Program-made: the position numbers and the translations under genes
NCBI GenBank assembly: GCA_932294295.1
Contig: OW028577.1
Location: 5,051,001 to 5,115,000, forward strand
Source of the DNA: Alitta virens
Taxonomy: Eukaryota > Annelida > Polychaeta > Phyllodocida > Nereididae
DNA length: 64,000 nt
Reading direction: 5' to 3'
In this document: one piece after another, positions 12,904 through 24,400 of the stretch
Layout: each line of letters begins with the position of its first letter
How positions within the stretch are numbered: position 1 is the first letter of the stretch
Notes under the pieces: generated by a model
Told to the model about the DNA's origin: nothing
The model's database searches: none
The model's input: only the letters and a program-made list of their open reading frames with translations

Positions 12904-13144
12904 CAGGGGCGTCGATTTCTCTTGACGGTTGAGGGGGATGCAGGACTACTTTGTCTGTCCCACTGTGACTTTCCCTCGCTCGTACAAGTAGTAGCAGTTA
13001 AGTTCCAAAACAAAAGTGTGCGAAAAAGGGTCATGTGTGAATTTCAGGGGGGGGGGGATGATTGCATTAATCACCCCCCCCCCCATCTCAGAAAGTGGGG
13101 GGTATATATCCCCCACATCCCCCCCCCCTGAATCGACGCCCCTG
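12904..13144. mobile_element. hAT-type MITE with perfect terminal repeats and 8-bp target duplication
   Basis: The 241-bp element has perfect 14-bp terminal inverted repeats (caggggcgtcgatt ... aatcgacgcccctg). It is flanked by a perfect 8-bp duplication, ataaggac, at 12896-12903 and 13145-13152. It carries long G and C runs that can pair internally. It has no transposase frame, so it is non-autonomous. Confidence 0.95.
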
Positions 13145-13740
13145 ATAAGGACCACTGTTAGGTGGCCAGTGCCCTCAATTGTTAGGGTGCAATATATTAC
13201 CATCGACGTCACTTACAGTTGCGGTGCAAAGTAATGCTTAGTCCTTGCATATAATGTATTATTCCTGAAATGTGCCTAACATTGAGGACACGAAAATGCT
13301 TTCATGGTCACTTATGGCATTGGGTCTGCAGTCAACCTTTGCAAGGTGAAGGCCTTTCGCCCACACCTCCCCCCTTAATGTCCTTGACCCCTCTGCCTTA
13401 ATGACCTGATGTCTTCAATCACTCACGACAGTTTGCATGTTCTTGCATCGTGTGTAACTCCCAGAATCACTATCAGTTAGATCATCCCTAAAAGGTGGGA
13501 AAATGTATTGTCTCCCAGTCATGCAACATCTAGGGTTCTCGGTGTGTACTTTCGCTATTTTCTCGTTGGATGCTGATGACCTGTGCTATTTTCCAAATGT
13601 TGTTTACGCAAGACAAGACAGGACGAGATGAGATATACTTGTAGTATAGTTGGTAATAATGGAAAACAACGAAACAGGACTATAAAGCTGTGTAGCGACA
13701 GAAGATGATGAAATACATATGTATAGATGTTGATAGGCCT

Positions 13741-13876
13741 ATGCATGGCCACATGCGTTTTCCATGAGAAGGATAAACGCATGGAAAACGCATGGTTTTC
13801 AGCTAATTATAATGAGGCAAAAACCATGCGTTTATCCAAAAGCATGGAAAACGCACGTGGCACAATTGGCCATGTA
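13741..13876. repeat. Foldback palindrome with repeated AACGCATGG
   Basis: Left arm atgcatggcca...gcgttttccatg...ggataaacgcatgg pairs with right arm ccatgcgtttatcc...catggaaaacgc...tggccatgtat. The loop is about 25 bases. An 11-base aaaacgcatgg is tandemly duplicated in the left arm. Confidence 0.85.
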
Positions 13877-14314
13877 TATATGACAGAGAAAGGATTCGGG
13901 TGATCTTTATGAGAGCACATGTGGTTCAACATTGAATATAATGGTTAGAATTCTATTCAGGCCCCAATTCAGTAATATTTGCATTTTATTTGGTTTGCTC
14001 TTGGAATTTGGCTTCAATAATTGATGTATATGACACGTCAGTAAATGTAGCAAAATGTTGGGAGAAAAATGGTCTTTCAGGCCTTGGAATGCTAGATCTT
14101 TGAGAGGAAACTGGCCATGACGTTTTGTATGGTCCGCAGTAGAGTCTTCTATTCGATGATAGAATGGATGGGAATAAGGAAAAAATGTGAGGTCTGAGGA
14201 CCAATTTCCTGTGTACACACTTTTGCGGCCAACGTGTATAGAGACCGTCATAAATTTACCAAGCAAGCACTGGACCCAGAGAATACGATAGGAAAATCAT
14301 AGGGTGTCTCCCAG

Positions 14315-14698
14315 TACAGTAAAACCTTTCATGAAGACCGTCCTATTGCACTGGTCTTACTGGTTTACAACTATGTGCAATGCCCCACCTTTTGTTGGTG
14401 ATGTTCACCCAACAAAGTCGATTTTTCAAAACATTACTGCGGCCGAAAAACAGTGGTTTAATTGCAGTAGTCTTACAAAGAGAGGTGGACTTAATACTAA
14501 GGCGGTCGTTAGGTTGATTGCAATTGAATTGAATAGAATATGGCCCAATTTTGGTGGTTTTTGATAAGAGGTGGTCTTCATAAAGAAGTAATTTGCCATA
14601 AAGAAGATTAGTTTTTTGTCCCAACAGCTGTGCTCAAAATCGTATAGCTTAAAAGAAGAGTAAATTGTAAGTTGTTCTTGAGATGGGCTCTACTGTAT
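14315..14698. mobile_element. 'TTAAGACCACC' family element with TA ends
   Basis: Left end tacagtaaaacctttcatga, right end cttgagatgggctctactgta; inverted. It contains gaggtggtcttcataaagaa and taccaatggtc-like words typical of the family. Confidence 0.7.
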
Positions 14699-14714
14699 AT
14701 ATGCATCCAGAACA

Positions 14715-15015
14715 GATGACTAGGTGGTCTTAATTTCAGGTAAGTTGCAATGTCAAAAATCCTTTTGCAGGAGAAATCAGTACTCTCGATTGTTCAGTGG
14801 TCATCAAGGTTTGACACTGTTGCATTGGTGCGGCATAAGAAATGTATAATTCAGTTGTCTTAAATATTAGATGTCTTAAATGTAAGGTGGTTTTTAGCAG
14901 TAACATGGTCTTCTTGTGATAATGTCCAACTGTGTTGTTCCAATGGAAGTCGGTGCTGATGTGTATGTCCAGTATTCATTGGTCTTAATAATGAGGTGGT
15001 CTTAACCAAGTCCTC
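14715..15015. mobile_element. 'TTAAGACCACC' family fragments
   Basis: Contains ctaggtggtcttaatttcag, attagatgtcttaaatgtaa and atgaggtggtcttaaccaag. Boundaries unclear. Confidence 0.45.
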
Positions 15016-15959
15016 GTCTGTATTAAGCCAGTGAGGATGGGTGGTGACCTGTGCAGCATTAAAGGTCTGCCCTCACAATATCCTGCAGTCACACTATGCT
15101 GCCATAAGGGCTAAGCCTCCATTGCATTGCTGCCATACATCAAGGCCAATATACCCTTTGCTCAAAGGCTGGGTCTAGGGGTCTGTGAATTGCCTCTAAT
15201 GCAGCCCAAATGCACAATATTATGATGGCCATTAATGGCCCATGGATAGTGTTGCAAGTCTTCATTGCAGGGAAATCTGGCCCCGATTCATATATATTCC
15301 CCAATGCTATATGTTATGACTGGGTATACAGTGGTATAGAGATGTTGGGATGTAATGTTAATTTGATTGCACTGTGGTTTGAGTGTTTTAGATATTTATT
15401 TTGTGTGTGTTATGAGAGTTCGAGTCTGGAATTGGTTACTTTTACACAGCTTTTTAAGGACCTCACCATAAAACAACTTAACACCCCTCAATTAAGGCCA
15501 ATTGATATTCTTAATTCATTCAGTCTTAGTTCAAACTAGACCTTAACATGATATATTATCTCCTTAAATTGACATGATTTACCTCAAATAGTAATAAGTT
15601 ATCTATGAGAAGGCGTTTTTTTTGGGGGGTTTTTTCAGTGATCTGTGATATTATATGCCATATATATTGAAGTGTTTGAATCACCGCTACCATTATGTCT
15701 CCTGAAGACCACATTTCCTAGGCCCATCAAAATCCAGGAAAAGCTCTAGCTGGCCGATGGCAGTTAGTCCAAAGGTCATTTGTCCTGGACACGGGACGTC
15801 CTGGGCTGGTCAGCCTGGTCAAATGTCACTCTTGAGTCGTGGTTTAGGCTGTTAGCGTCTTTCTTCTGTTTCTTGATGGAATGTGGCATGTCTCGTGTTT
15901 ACAAGTGCTCTAGATGTCAAGAGAAACAGTCACATATTATTGGTAAGATGTTACTTCGG

Positions 15960-16195
15960 TTGCTGTGGTTATGGGACTTCGCAGCACCTCTGAAGGTCCC
16001 GGGTTCGATTCCAGCATTATCACAGCCGCTGGGATACATTTGAATGGTTAATTTTGTGGTGTCCAGCCTGTGTGTGGGTGTTGATACAAGCGAAGGACCT
16101 CGCCTATTAAGTAAATGTGTATCATGGTGTGGATTCCAGTCTTATCATCTCATCGTTCCATCCGCCTATGGTGGCTGGTCGTGTGGTGTTAATTT
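15960..16195 (+). mobile_element. tRNA-derived SINE, second family, near full copy
   Basis: A tRNA-like head with B box gggttcgattcc is followed by a body ending aaatgtgtatcatggtgtgg, cttatcatctcatcg and ggctggtcgtgtgg. The terminal block recurs alone at about 165-268, 24700-24850, 27115-27210, 35022-35097 and 62292-62343. Confidence 0.7.
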
Positions 16196-17700
16196 TATCA
16201 ATACCATCTCTATGTAATTCGACGTACGATAGAATAGAAGTTTCTTGCCAAAGATGGGGCTTGTGTTGATGAGTTGACACAAGCTATTATATCCTTTGTT
16301 TGCAGAAATAAAGGCATTGTTATTTGGTCTTTTGTTGTGAGGTTGGCTGTATGTTCCATCAATGATCTTGGGGTGACATTGGGTGACCTTGGGTCTCTTT
16401 CTATCTGACATCATCTACATCTGCATTGTGGATGGCAGGGGGAGCTTTTGGTGCATCAACAGGGTGACAGATAATGACACTTGGTAAGCTGGGCTTTGAT
16501 CTTGAATGGGTGTGCTTTGACACTTCTGCCCAATGTCACACAGTGTGTCACCGTCTCACACACAATGTCACACAATGTCAACAGCAAGAGGCAACAGCAT
16601 GCAACAACAGGCATCAGCAGTGCTGCTCAGTGACCTTGAGATGCAAGGATTGTCAAGTGTCATGTTGCTGCTCTCTGTCATTGCCTTCCCGCGTAGTATC
16701 CTGTACTACTTGACATGCATTAAAGATTGCCACTTCCTCGTGGTATTTCTTTGTTTGTTTCATGCATAATTATTGTAATACTTATCCTCTATCGAATGAG
16801 CAGTGAGAATCTTATACTGCATGGATACTGTGAGAATATTAAGATGATAATTATTATAGTGGAAGTTAGTAAGTCACTACGATGATTTGGTTCTTCAGTG
16901 TGGATCTGTTGTGATAAACAAAATCAAATTTGAAGTTATGAGGTAATTTAGACACGATAAGGTAACCATGATGACATTGAGACCTCTATAGGAACCAAGC
17001 GTTGGCTATTTATAGGTAAAGGTGTGAATATGGGGAAGACAATTTGAAAATATTTGGAGATATATATATCGTTTTATTGACAAACTTGTTATCAGGAATT
17101 GATACATGTGTCCTATAACATTACAAAACAAACATACAAAACATACAACATTACAAAACCAAGTCTAGTGTCTACATCTACTCTAGTGTATAAAATCTAT
17201 AGTCTACTAGTTAACTTACTGTGCGGCCGACCTCGTGAGGGCACTGTACAGTCAGTGTTGTTATTGATGGAAGAACGCAGTGAGAACAGAATGAGGATGT
17301 TGTGATTAGATAACTTGCTCCAGCCATCCTGAGGACAGAAGTGATTGCATTGTGAGGACTTATCGATGCAACTTTGAGGACATGGTTGAGACACGGAGTA
17401 CGCGAGGACATTTGGAAGACCGCAAAGACCTTCTGCGGACTTATCCTCGGTGTGTTTTGGAGGTGTGCTGCATCGGATTTTCCCTCTTCTAATCCATCAC
17501 TGTGTTCGTTTCCCTGTCACCAATGTCACTGGTGTCACCAGTAACCTTAAGACTTTGCGAAGGTCATTGCGGCTGATGGATGAACATTGTGTGGTCTGGT
17601 CTTTATGGCACCAAATGTAGCGAACGATGTGTTATTCCACCGAGATAGTGAGTGTAGTTTGCGGATTTGTCTTGGATTTGTTGTATAGATAGGAAATGGT

Positions 17701-17886
17701 GTGTGTGTGAATAGGGCTTTACGTCCTGTATTTCTGCGCCTGATGGGCTACTTAGGACAGGCAGAATCCATGGCAATGAGACCTAGGATGATACAGCCAT
17801 CCAACTTAGGCTCGACCGGGAATCGAACCCGGGACCCAGCGGTTGGAAGCCCAGAGCACTACCTCTGAGCTAGACCCCTGCCCTTA
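17701..17886 (-). mobile_element. SINE family 1, full-length, minus orientation
   Basis: The reverse complement reads head to tail through the B box ggttcgattcc. It is flanked by a perfect 14-bp target duplication, agataggaaatggt, at 17687-17700 and 17887-17900, which shows insertion by retrotransposition. Confidence 0.95.
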
Positions 17887-18104
17887 AGATAGGAAATGGT
17901 AGTTTGTCGTTGGCAAACAGGTATGCCTTATTCTTTGCAATAACGGCTGGTACAGATTACTTTTAACTGAACTGTGGAAAAGTGAGATTTTGCATGACCA
18001 TCATATACAGATAGATTTTAGATATGTCCAGATACAAACTAGTGTCCTTACCATCGCCATGACCACTGGTCAGATTGACTTGAACAGGAAACATTACTCT
18101 CTAT

Positions 18105-18275
18105 AATAGAACCTCATCAGTATGAGTTCTGGGTGCTAAATCTAAGTTTTCTTAATTGTGAGGTGCCTATATTGACAAGCAAATTAACATTGTTAAATAT
18201 AACTGATCAAACATTAAGTAGCCTAATTGGGAGGAGGCTTAATAGTGAGGCGGGTTAAAATGGGGTGGTTTTAAT
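18105..18275. mobile_element. 'TTAAGACCACC' family element, decayed
   Basis: Starts taatagaacctcatcag and ends ggggtggttttaatgttgta, with cttaattgtgaggtgcc inside. Both ends are weak inverted matches. Confidence 0.45.
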
Positions 18276-18754
18276 GTTGTAGAAGATATATACGAAGCAT
18301 TCCCTTCTATATTTTAGCAGTGTGCTTGCTCAACATTTGAAGAAAGCCATGTGGTCGTGTAGAATTCCTACTTTGTGTGCTCTCCATAGGTCTGTGTCAA
18401 TAAAAGACAATTCCCATAGTAACCAAGGACACAAAACAGCATAGAACCGGAAGCAGGCAGCAGCCCTGGTTGCAGCCCACCTCGACCGCAGTGCCATCTA
18501 ATTGAATTGCCCCACAACACCAGCATTTGACCGCTTGACGTCGTTTTATGCATGTTTGACGGTCGCCTAGACTTAGTTTGATCACACCTATGTTGCATTG
18601 GACTAGATCCGACTGTAGCAGGGCTGGTCCTAGAGCAATATGTAGTGTGCAGTGCAGCTATAATGTGTGCACCAACTGTACTTATTTAGAGCACCCCACT
18701 GCTAAGATCACCTTGGCAAGTTATGGATTCGAGCCTATGAATTCCGCTGATGTC

Positions 18755-19045
18755 TTATGCTTGGTGGTAGCACGCTTCCAACCACTGGTTCCCGGGTTCA
18801 ATTCCCGGTCGAGCCTAAGTTGGATGGCTGTTTCATCCATCATCTCATTGCCATGGTCCCTGCCTGTCCTAATTAGCCAATCAGGTGCAGAAATACAAGA
18901 CGTAAAGCCCTGATCCACCACCACATATATCTATCTACATCAGCATGCCATAAGGTAATCTATATGCTCTGTCCAGTCAGTGGAATATTGGATGAAATGT
19001 TTACAAAGTGAGGTGAGGCGAGAACAGACAAATGATGTAAAGCCA
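18755..19045 (+). mobile_element. SINE family 1, 5'-truncated long-tail copy
   Basis: Starts inside the A-box region (ttggtggtagcacgc) and keeps the whole body. It carries the same 110-base extension as the 1174 copy, then ends in a second tail-like taaagccataatccaccc. Confidence 0.85.
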
Positions 19046-19689
19046 TAATCCACCCACCCATGTACTTGTTTATGTTGAGGCAAATGCAAGATCCATAATT
19101 ATATGGGTTTAATCAAATATGTAACATAATGTGAAGTCATCTCTCTCTCTCTCTTATCTCATCAATCTCAGGGCTGTCCTGTTCTATTATATTTTTTTAT
19201 TTCTTCGAATATATTTTAGTTTGCTCATTGCGAATGCACAACATAAGCTTATGTTGTAGGTAAATCTGTTCACATCACAATAACTTCCGAAAAACGTGTA
19301 TTATATATGGCAGTAAAAATCTTGCAAACGCCAGTTTTACTGCAATTAACATGTTTTAGTGGGTAATGAATTTTTAGAATTCGCTGGAAACTCACTTTAT
19401 GGGCGTTTTATTAAATGTTATTCTGCCGTTAATTCAAAACTCAGTTGGGCAATTTGTTTACAACACAATTACAAGCGTTGTTTAAATTTTTAATTGGTTA
19501 GCACGCTTCAGTGTAATATATGGTAGCCATTAGGGATAATATTATAGCTGAACATTCTCATATATGGCTGCTGCTACCGTGTCATATGTCATGTTATTTT
19601 CATATTACTGGAGATTTACTTTTGGTGAATATTGCATGTTATTATTATTAATTACGAAGCAACGTTGATATGGCTTACTAGGTTGTAGG

Positions 19690-19900
19690 TATGTAGACAG
19701 ACAAACAGATAGACAGATAGATAGATAGATAGATAGATTGATAGATTGATAGATTGATAGATTGATTGGATAGATTGGATAGATTGGATAGCTAGATAGC
19801 TAGATAACATAGACAGATAGATAGATAAGATAGCTAGGTAACATAGATAGATAAGATAGATATTTTTATTTGATTGATTGATTGATTAATGTCGCATAAG
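19690..19900 (+). repeat. GATA/GATTGATA mixed microsatellite
   Basis: gacagata, gatagattgatagatt, ggatagattggata and finally gattgattgatt units in succession. Confidence 0.92.
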
Positions 19901-20778
19901 GCCAATATGCACTTAGCTTACATTATGACACACCCTCTATATTTGCTGAGTTTTATTTATTTATTTTTTCTGCAAAATGTACCCAAATTTATGATTCAAC
20001 AGAATCTCACCAGAAAATGTTCACAATGTTGAAAGAAAGTTGAAGTAGATTATTATTAAAGTTTGTGACAAACAATCGTCTAATGCGATTGTTTATAACA
20101 CTTCATCATGGTTACTTTTAAGAATATCATAAATCTTTACTTAACCATTTGTACAATGCTCTAACTTACATGAAAACAAGACAGTATCGAAATATTTTAT
20201 AATTAAATCACATTCTTGAGAAGTAGCATGTTCCAAGGTTGCAGCATAGCAAATTTAATGCTTTAGATGGCATTTTAAAGAGAGTGTTGCCATTTTCTCT
20301 TTAATGCATAAGAAAACGTGGTAATTGGAGCTTCCTCAAATTAATGCCTTTTCTGAAAGCAACATTTAACGCTTTTTAAAAGTTAATTCCTATTTAGACA
20401 GCAACTTTCATTTATTACCTGAAGAAACAAGAAGGCAAAATAATGACGTATTTATTGTCCATTTAGCCAAGGCTTCACTGAGTCCTTGAGATTTCTGGAG
20501 ACAATATGAAAATCTAAAAAAGAGAATAAGAAGAGAATAAAAGAGCTTAAGAATATTACCTTTTATCAATGCACTTGATCCTTGACACTGGTAACAAATA
20601 TGAACTCATAAGAAATGAATGCAAGAAAATACAATACAATACAATACAATATAATGCTATGATAGTGATTTTATTTCATTTCATTCAAGAAGGTATGCAT
20701 ATTATACAAATGGTGGCGAGGTGAAATAAGAACACAATACTGTGAACTTTTCTTAATATGATTATGAACAGTGCCTGT

Positions 20779-21132
20779 ATATATAGAGGCCTCCAATTAG
20801 GACCACACTTCGCAATTTGTTATACCTGGATTTTGTGAATTTGTACTATAATCAAACTTTTCTCGGCTTCTACTTGTCAGATCTTCACCAAATTTGGTTT
20901 GTAAGTTGCGCTTTTGTATCGCGGTGTGCAATTTATAGTTGTTCTCCCAAAACTGTACGAAAGCGCAAGTTAAAACCGTTTTGGCAGGATTTCCCTATGT
21001 ATTAAAGTGTTTACATTGTAGGCCTAGTGCTGCTGGCATTCTACACACAGCACCAGGTATCCTCTCTTTTCTTGAAAAAGAATATTCTTGTTAGTCTTAC
21101 TAGTGAGGTGGTCTTAATTGTGAGGTATCCTA
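20779..21132. mobile_element. 'TTAAGACCACC' family element upstream of DAPK1 exon a
   Basis: Left aggcctccaattaggaccac and right gtggtcttaattgtgaggta are inverted matches. It ends 169 bases before the exon at 21302. Confidence 0.6.
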
Positions 21133-21301
21133 CATTTCATACTCATACAATTGAAGCCAGAATTGTCTGATGTATTTCTTGAGTCTACCTCAGCTGGTCT
21201 TTATGAGCATTTCTGCTGTGCACATGCTGACAGACACACATGCTTTTTATACACATGCTTCCTTGCCAGACACATTAATAACTGTGATATTTTTGTTGCA
21301 G

Positions 21302-21421
21302 GAGGATGAAGAGAACTTTGTTTTGACCAGCCTCCTTACTACTGTGGAAGAGGGCAACTTGGCTGGGGTGAAGGAGCTTCTTGATACTGCCGAGAATTTT
21401 GATGTCAATTCTAGTAATAAG
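21302..21421 (+). CDS. DAPK1: DAPK1 exon a: linker into first ankyrin helix pair
   Basis: Forty codons, phase 0 at both ends, starting EDEENFVL after a ttgcag acceptor and ending NSSNK before gtgagt. It corresponds to the human segment that joins the calmodulin-binding region to the first ankyrin repeat. It is the most 5' exon I can identify. A 10.6-kb intron follows. Confidence 0.88.
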
Positions 21422-24400
21422 GTGAGTGTGATCATTTCATTTCAATCAAAAATTACACACAGATGCATGTGTTGTGTATATTGCAATCGACTTGACGCCA
21501 TTAATTGATTGATATTGATAAAAATGCCAATGAAAAACCAAGGTATGCTGTGAGAGTGTTGGAAATGGAAATCTGCTTCTGAAGTAATTTAAGTTATATG
21601 AAATTTAGTTGTCAACATCACATCTTTTGTGACCTTGAAATGATGTGACCTCTACAGGTCGGTAAAATATCATTACGTTCACATTGAAAAGCACACATAG
21701 TCAAAAGTTATGATGATGATGTTTCTACTGTTATATTGATTTGATTACACTTCAATAGTGATGTTTCGTAATAACATCACATTTCAAGTATTTTGTGAAA
21801 AGAACTCCCTATTTGTCTCACTATTTTTGCACATAAGGATATTTGCACATGTAGACCAAACAGCCATCATTTAAAAGTTGCAGTGCTGATAATGCAAACA
21901 TGATTTTGTGTCTAGCTGTTCTACACACAGGTGGAACATACCCTCTGCGACAGCCACTTGCCAACAAGATGACGTTCATTGTATTTTAATACTGATAAGT
22001 CAATGACTTTAATGTGATCCACTAGTGAAAGACCAAACTGGCATCTCCTAGGCCTATAACGTGAAATAATCGTGTTTTTTTTTTTTGGAGTGAAAACGTG
22101 GTTCAGAGTTAATTTCCCAATGCTGATGAATTTGCCGGAGGGTTAGGAAAGAGGCACCAGGGGTGATATGTTTAATCAAGCCAAGGTCAAAGGTCAATGT
22201 CAAATATCAATACGAGGTCAAGGTCACGCACTTCTGTCTGTTGAAAAGTGTAATGTTGAGTTAGCTCACTGTACAGTGACGTTATGGTGGTCTAATATTG
22301 CAGTTTTATGAGGTAGAAGTCATGTATATGAATATAAGATCACTCTGACCACTGTGTGCATGCTCAAATGCATATTCATGGGAAGACTCTTGGTGGTCTT
22401 AATTTTGGGTGTTCTTAAAAGTGAGTTGCTCTTAGGGCAGGTTTTTGTTATCTACCCTGAGATGATATCAAGAAAAATTGCTTAGGTACTGTTCATCCTT
22501 CACCAGTGTGTAACCGATGGCTTTTAGTGCCCAATCTTGGAATCTAACCTAGGACTGTCAGCACTTTATCAACTGGCTTACCACTTTTTAACTACTTTCC
22601 AAGTTTTGACTGATATTTTAGGATTTTAATCGTTGATATCTCATCATCTAATCTCTACAGAAAAAAAAAATTAGCTGCATCTTTTAATAATGAAAGAATG
22701 AGCTCACTTGGACTATCAGCAGTCAATTTAGCAGTAGATTGGGCAAGAAAATGACTGTCCTGCAGCAGTCCTAGTCTTTCGCTCCAGTGATTTCAATAAA
22801 TGTTCGCTTCAGGCATATGCAGTCATTACTTTCTGATGATTGGGGTGGTTGGAGCTTCGGGCTGCTGGGTGCTTGATTAAGCTCATTTTGGGTAATTTGT
22901 GAACTCATGAGGTCAATTACTGCTAATTGTTATAATCATGATAGCGAGAATACATGAAGCATTTATTTACCTCTGCAGCGGTTGGTTTGGGGTGGGGGTC
23001 TAGCTCAGTGGTAGCACGCCAGGCTTCCAACCACTGGGTCCCGGGTTCAATTCCCGGTCGAGCCTATGTTGGATGGCTGTTTCATCCTTCGTCTCATTGC
23101 CATGGTCCCTACCTGTCCTAATTAGCCCATCAGGTGCAGAAATACAGGACGTAAAGCCCTAATACACCACCACGACCACAGTGGTTGGTTTCATGAATTT
23201 ATGTTAATAATTCAGATATTTGACATGGTGTATCTTCATAGACTTCTAACATAATTTGCTGACACTGAAAGATAGATCTTGGATGAACTACAGTGGAGGC
23301 CAAAAATGCCCAATCACATATGAAAATTCAGATTTTTGCTGATCTTTCATCAATCCAACATGAACTGACACATATATTTTTATTGGAATAAAATCATATT
23401 TCTTAGTCTGAAACATTTGTTTGCACTTGCAAATCTTAATATAGATATGTAGAAATTTATTATTTTAAAGAAATAGGCAGATATGTGAAAATTATATAAA
23501 ATGTTAATGACAGACACTAGACAAAGTATGCGCATAATCTGACAAGCATTAATGAAAAAGTGATAAAATATACGAATCAAGCAATTTTAGCCAAAGATTG
23601 TGTCCCAGTACTCATGAATTTTAACATCAGTACAATTTTGTTAATTTACAATACAGTTGACATTTCATAGTTTACTATTGTCTTTATAAGAACAAACAGA
23701 CATGCATAGCGTTTTCTATAGTTGGCAAATCATTAAACTTATGATAAGCAATTATTGACTTTGAAAAAACTAGGAAAAATTTACTTTTCTATGGGTGATT
23801 GGGTATTTTTGGCCTCCACAGTAGATGAAGCAGAGATATCTACTACATCCAAAGATAGATAATTACCTATGGTTTCTTGTGGTAAAAGCAGAACCTTAGT
23901 AAAGTCAAACAAACCAACCCCATGCTCGGTAGAACACCCAGCATTTATACACAGCAAAAGCAAGAATATGTAACTAGAGTGTCAAACTTTTATAAATATA
24001 GCAAAAATGCAGTTCTAGGTTATTGGATTAATAACCCTGTTAACTGATTAACTATGTGAAATAACTCCATAATTCACGGTTTTCTGATGTCCATATTAAT
24101 TAGGCCCTACATTAGCTGGAGCATTTGGTGCAATCATAGCACCAATCTGCAATTTACATATTTATGTGTCCGCTAATTACGAAATGGGTTATCTAATCTA
24201 ATCATGATCTAATGTTAATCAGGGTGAGGGTGGGGGCCTAGCTCATTGGTAGCGCGCTGGGCTTCCAACCACTGGGTCCCGGGTTTAATTCCCGGTCGAT
24301 CCTATGTTGGATGGCTGTTTCATTCTTTGTCTCATTGCCATGGTCCCTACCTGTCCTAATTAGCCCATCAGGTGCAGAAATACGAGACGTCAAGCCCTAA

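Larger units (their letters stand above)
16200..20778. other. Repeat-dominated stretch before the first DAPK1 exon found
   Basis: Holds SINE copies at 17701 and 18755, the decayed element at 18105 and the microsatellite at 19690. The 19900-20778 part is AT-rich with nothing recognised. No kinase motif (HxDLKPEN, DFG) was seen in any frame by eye. Confidence 0.5.

Noticed and set aside
13907..14266. 119-codon minus-strand frame
   Set aside because: No domain recognised, it overlaps another frame, and it has no splice or polyadenylation context. Chance or a decayed element cannot be told apart.
15210..15539. 109-codon + strand frame
   Set aside because: AT-rich random-looking composition, no domain, lies among MITE fragments.
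17211..17411. Possible calmodulin-binding or other DAPK exon near a cag acceptor at 17250
   Set aside because: The translation (QSVLLLMEERSEN) shares only a few residues with the expected DAPK segment and ends in a stop without a donor.
18578..18924. Overlapping + and - frames of 67-111 codons
   Set aside because: They run through the family 1 SINE and are by-products of it. A similar frame occurs in the SINE at 52321-52656.
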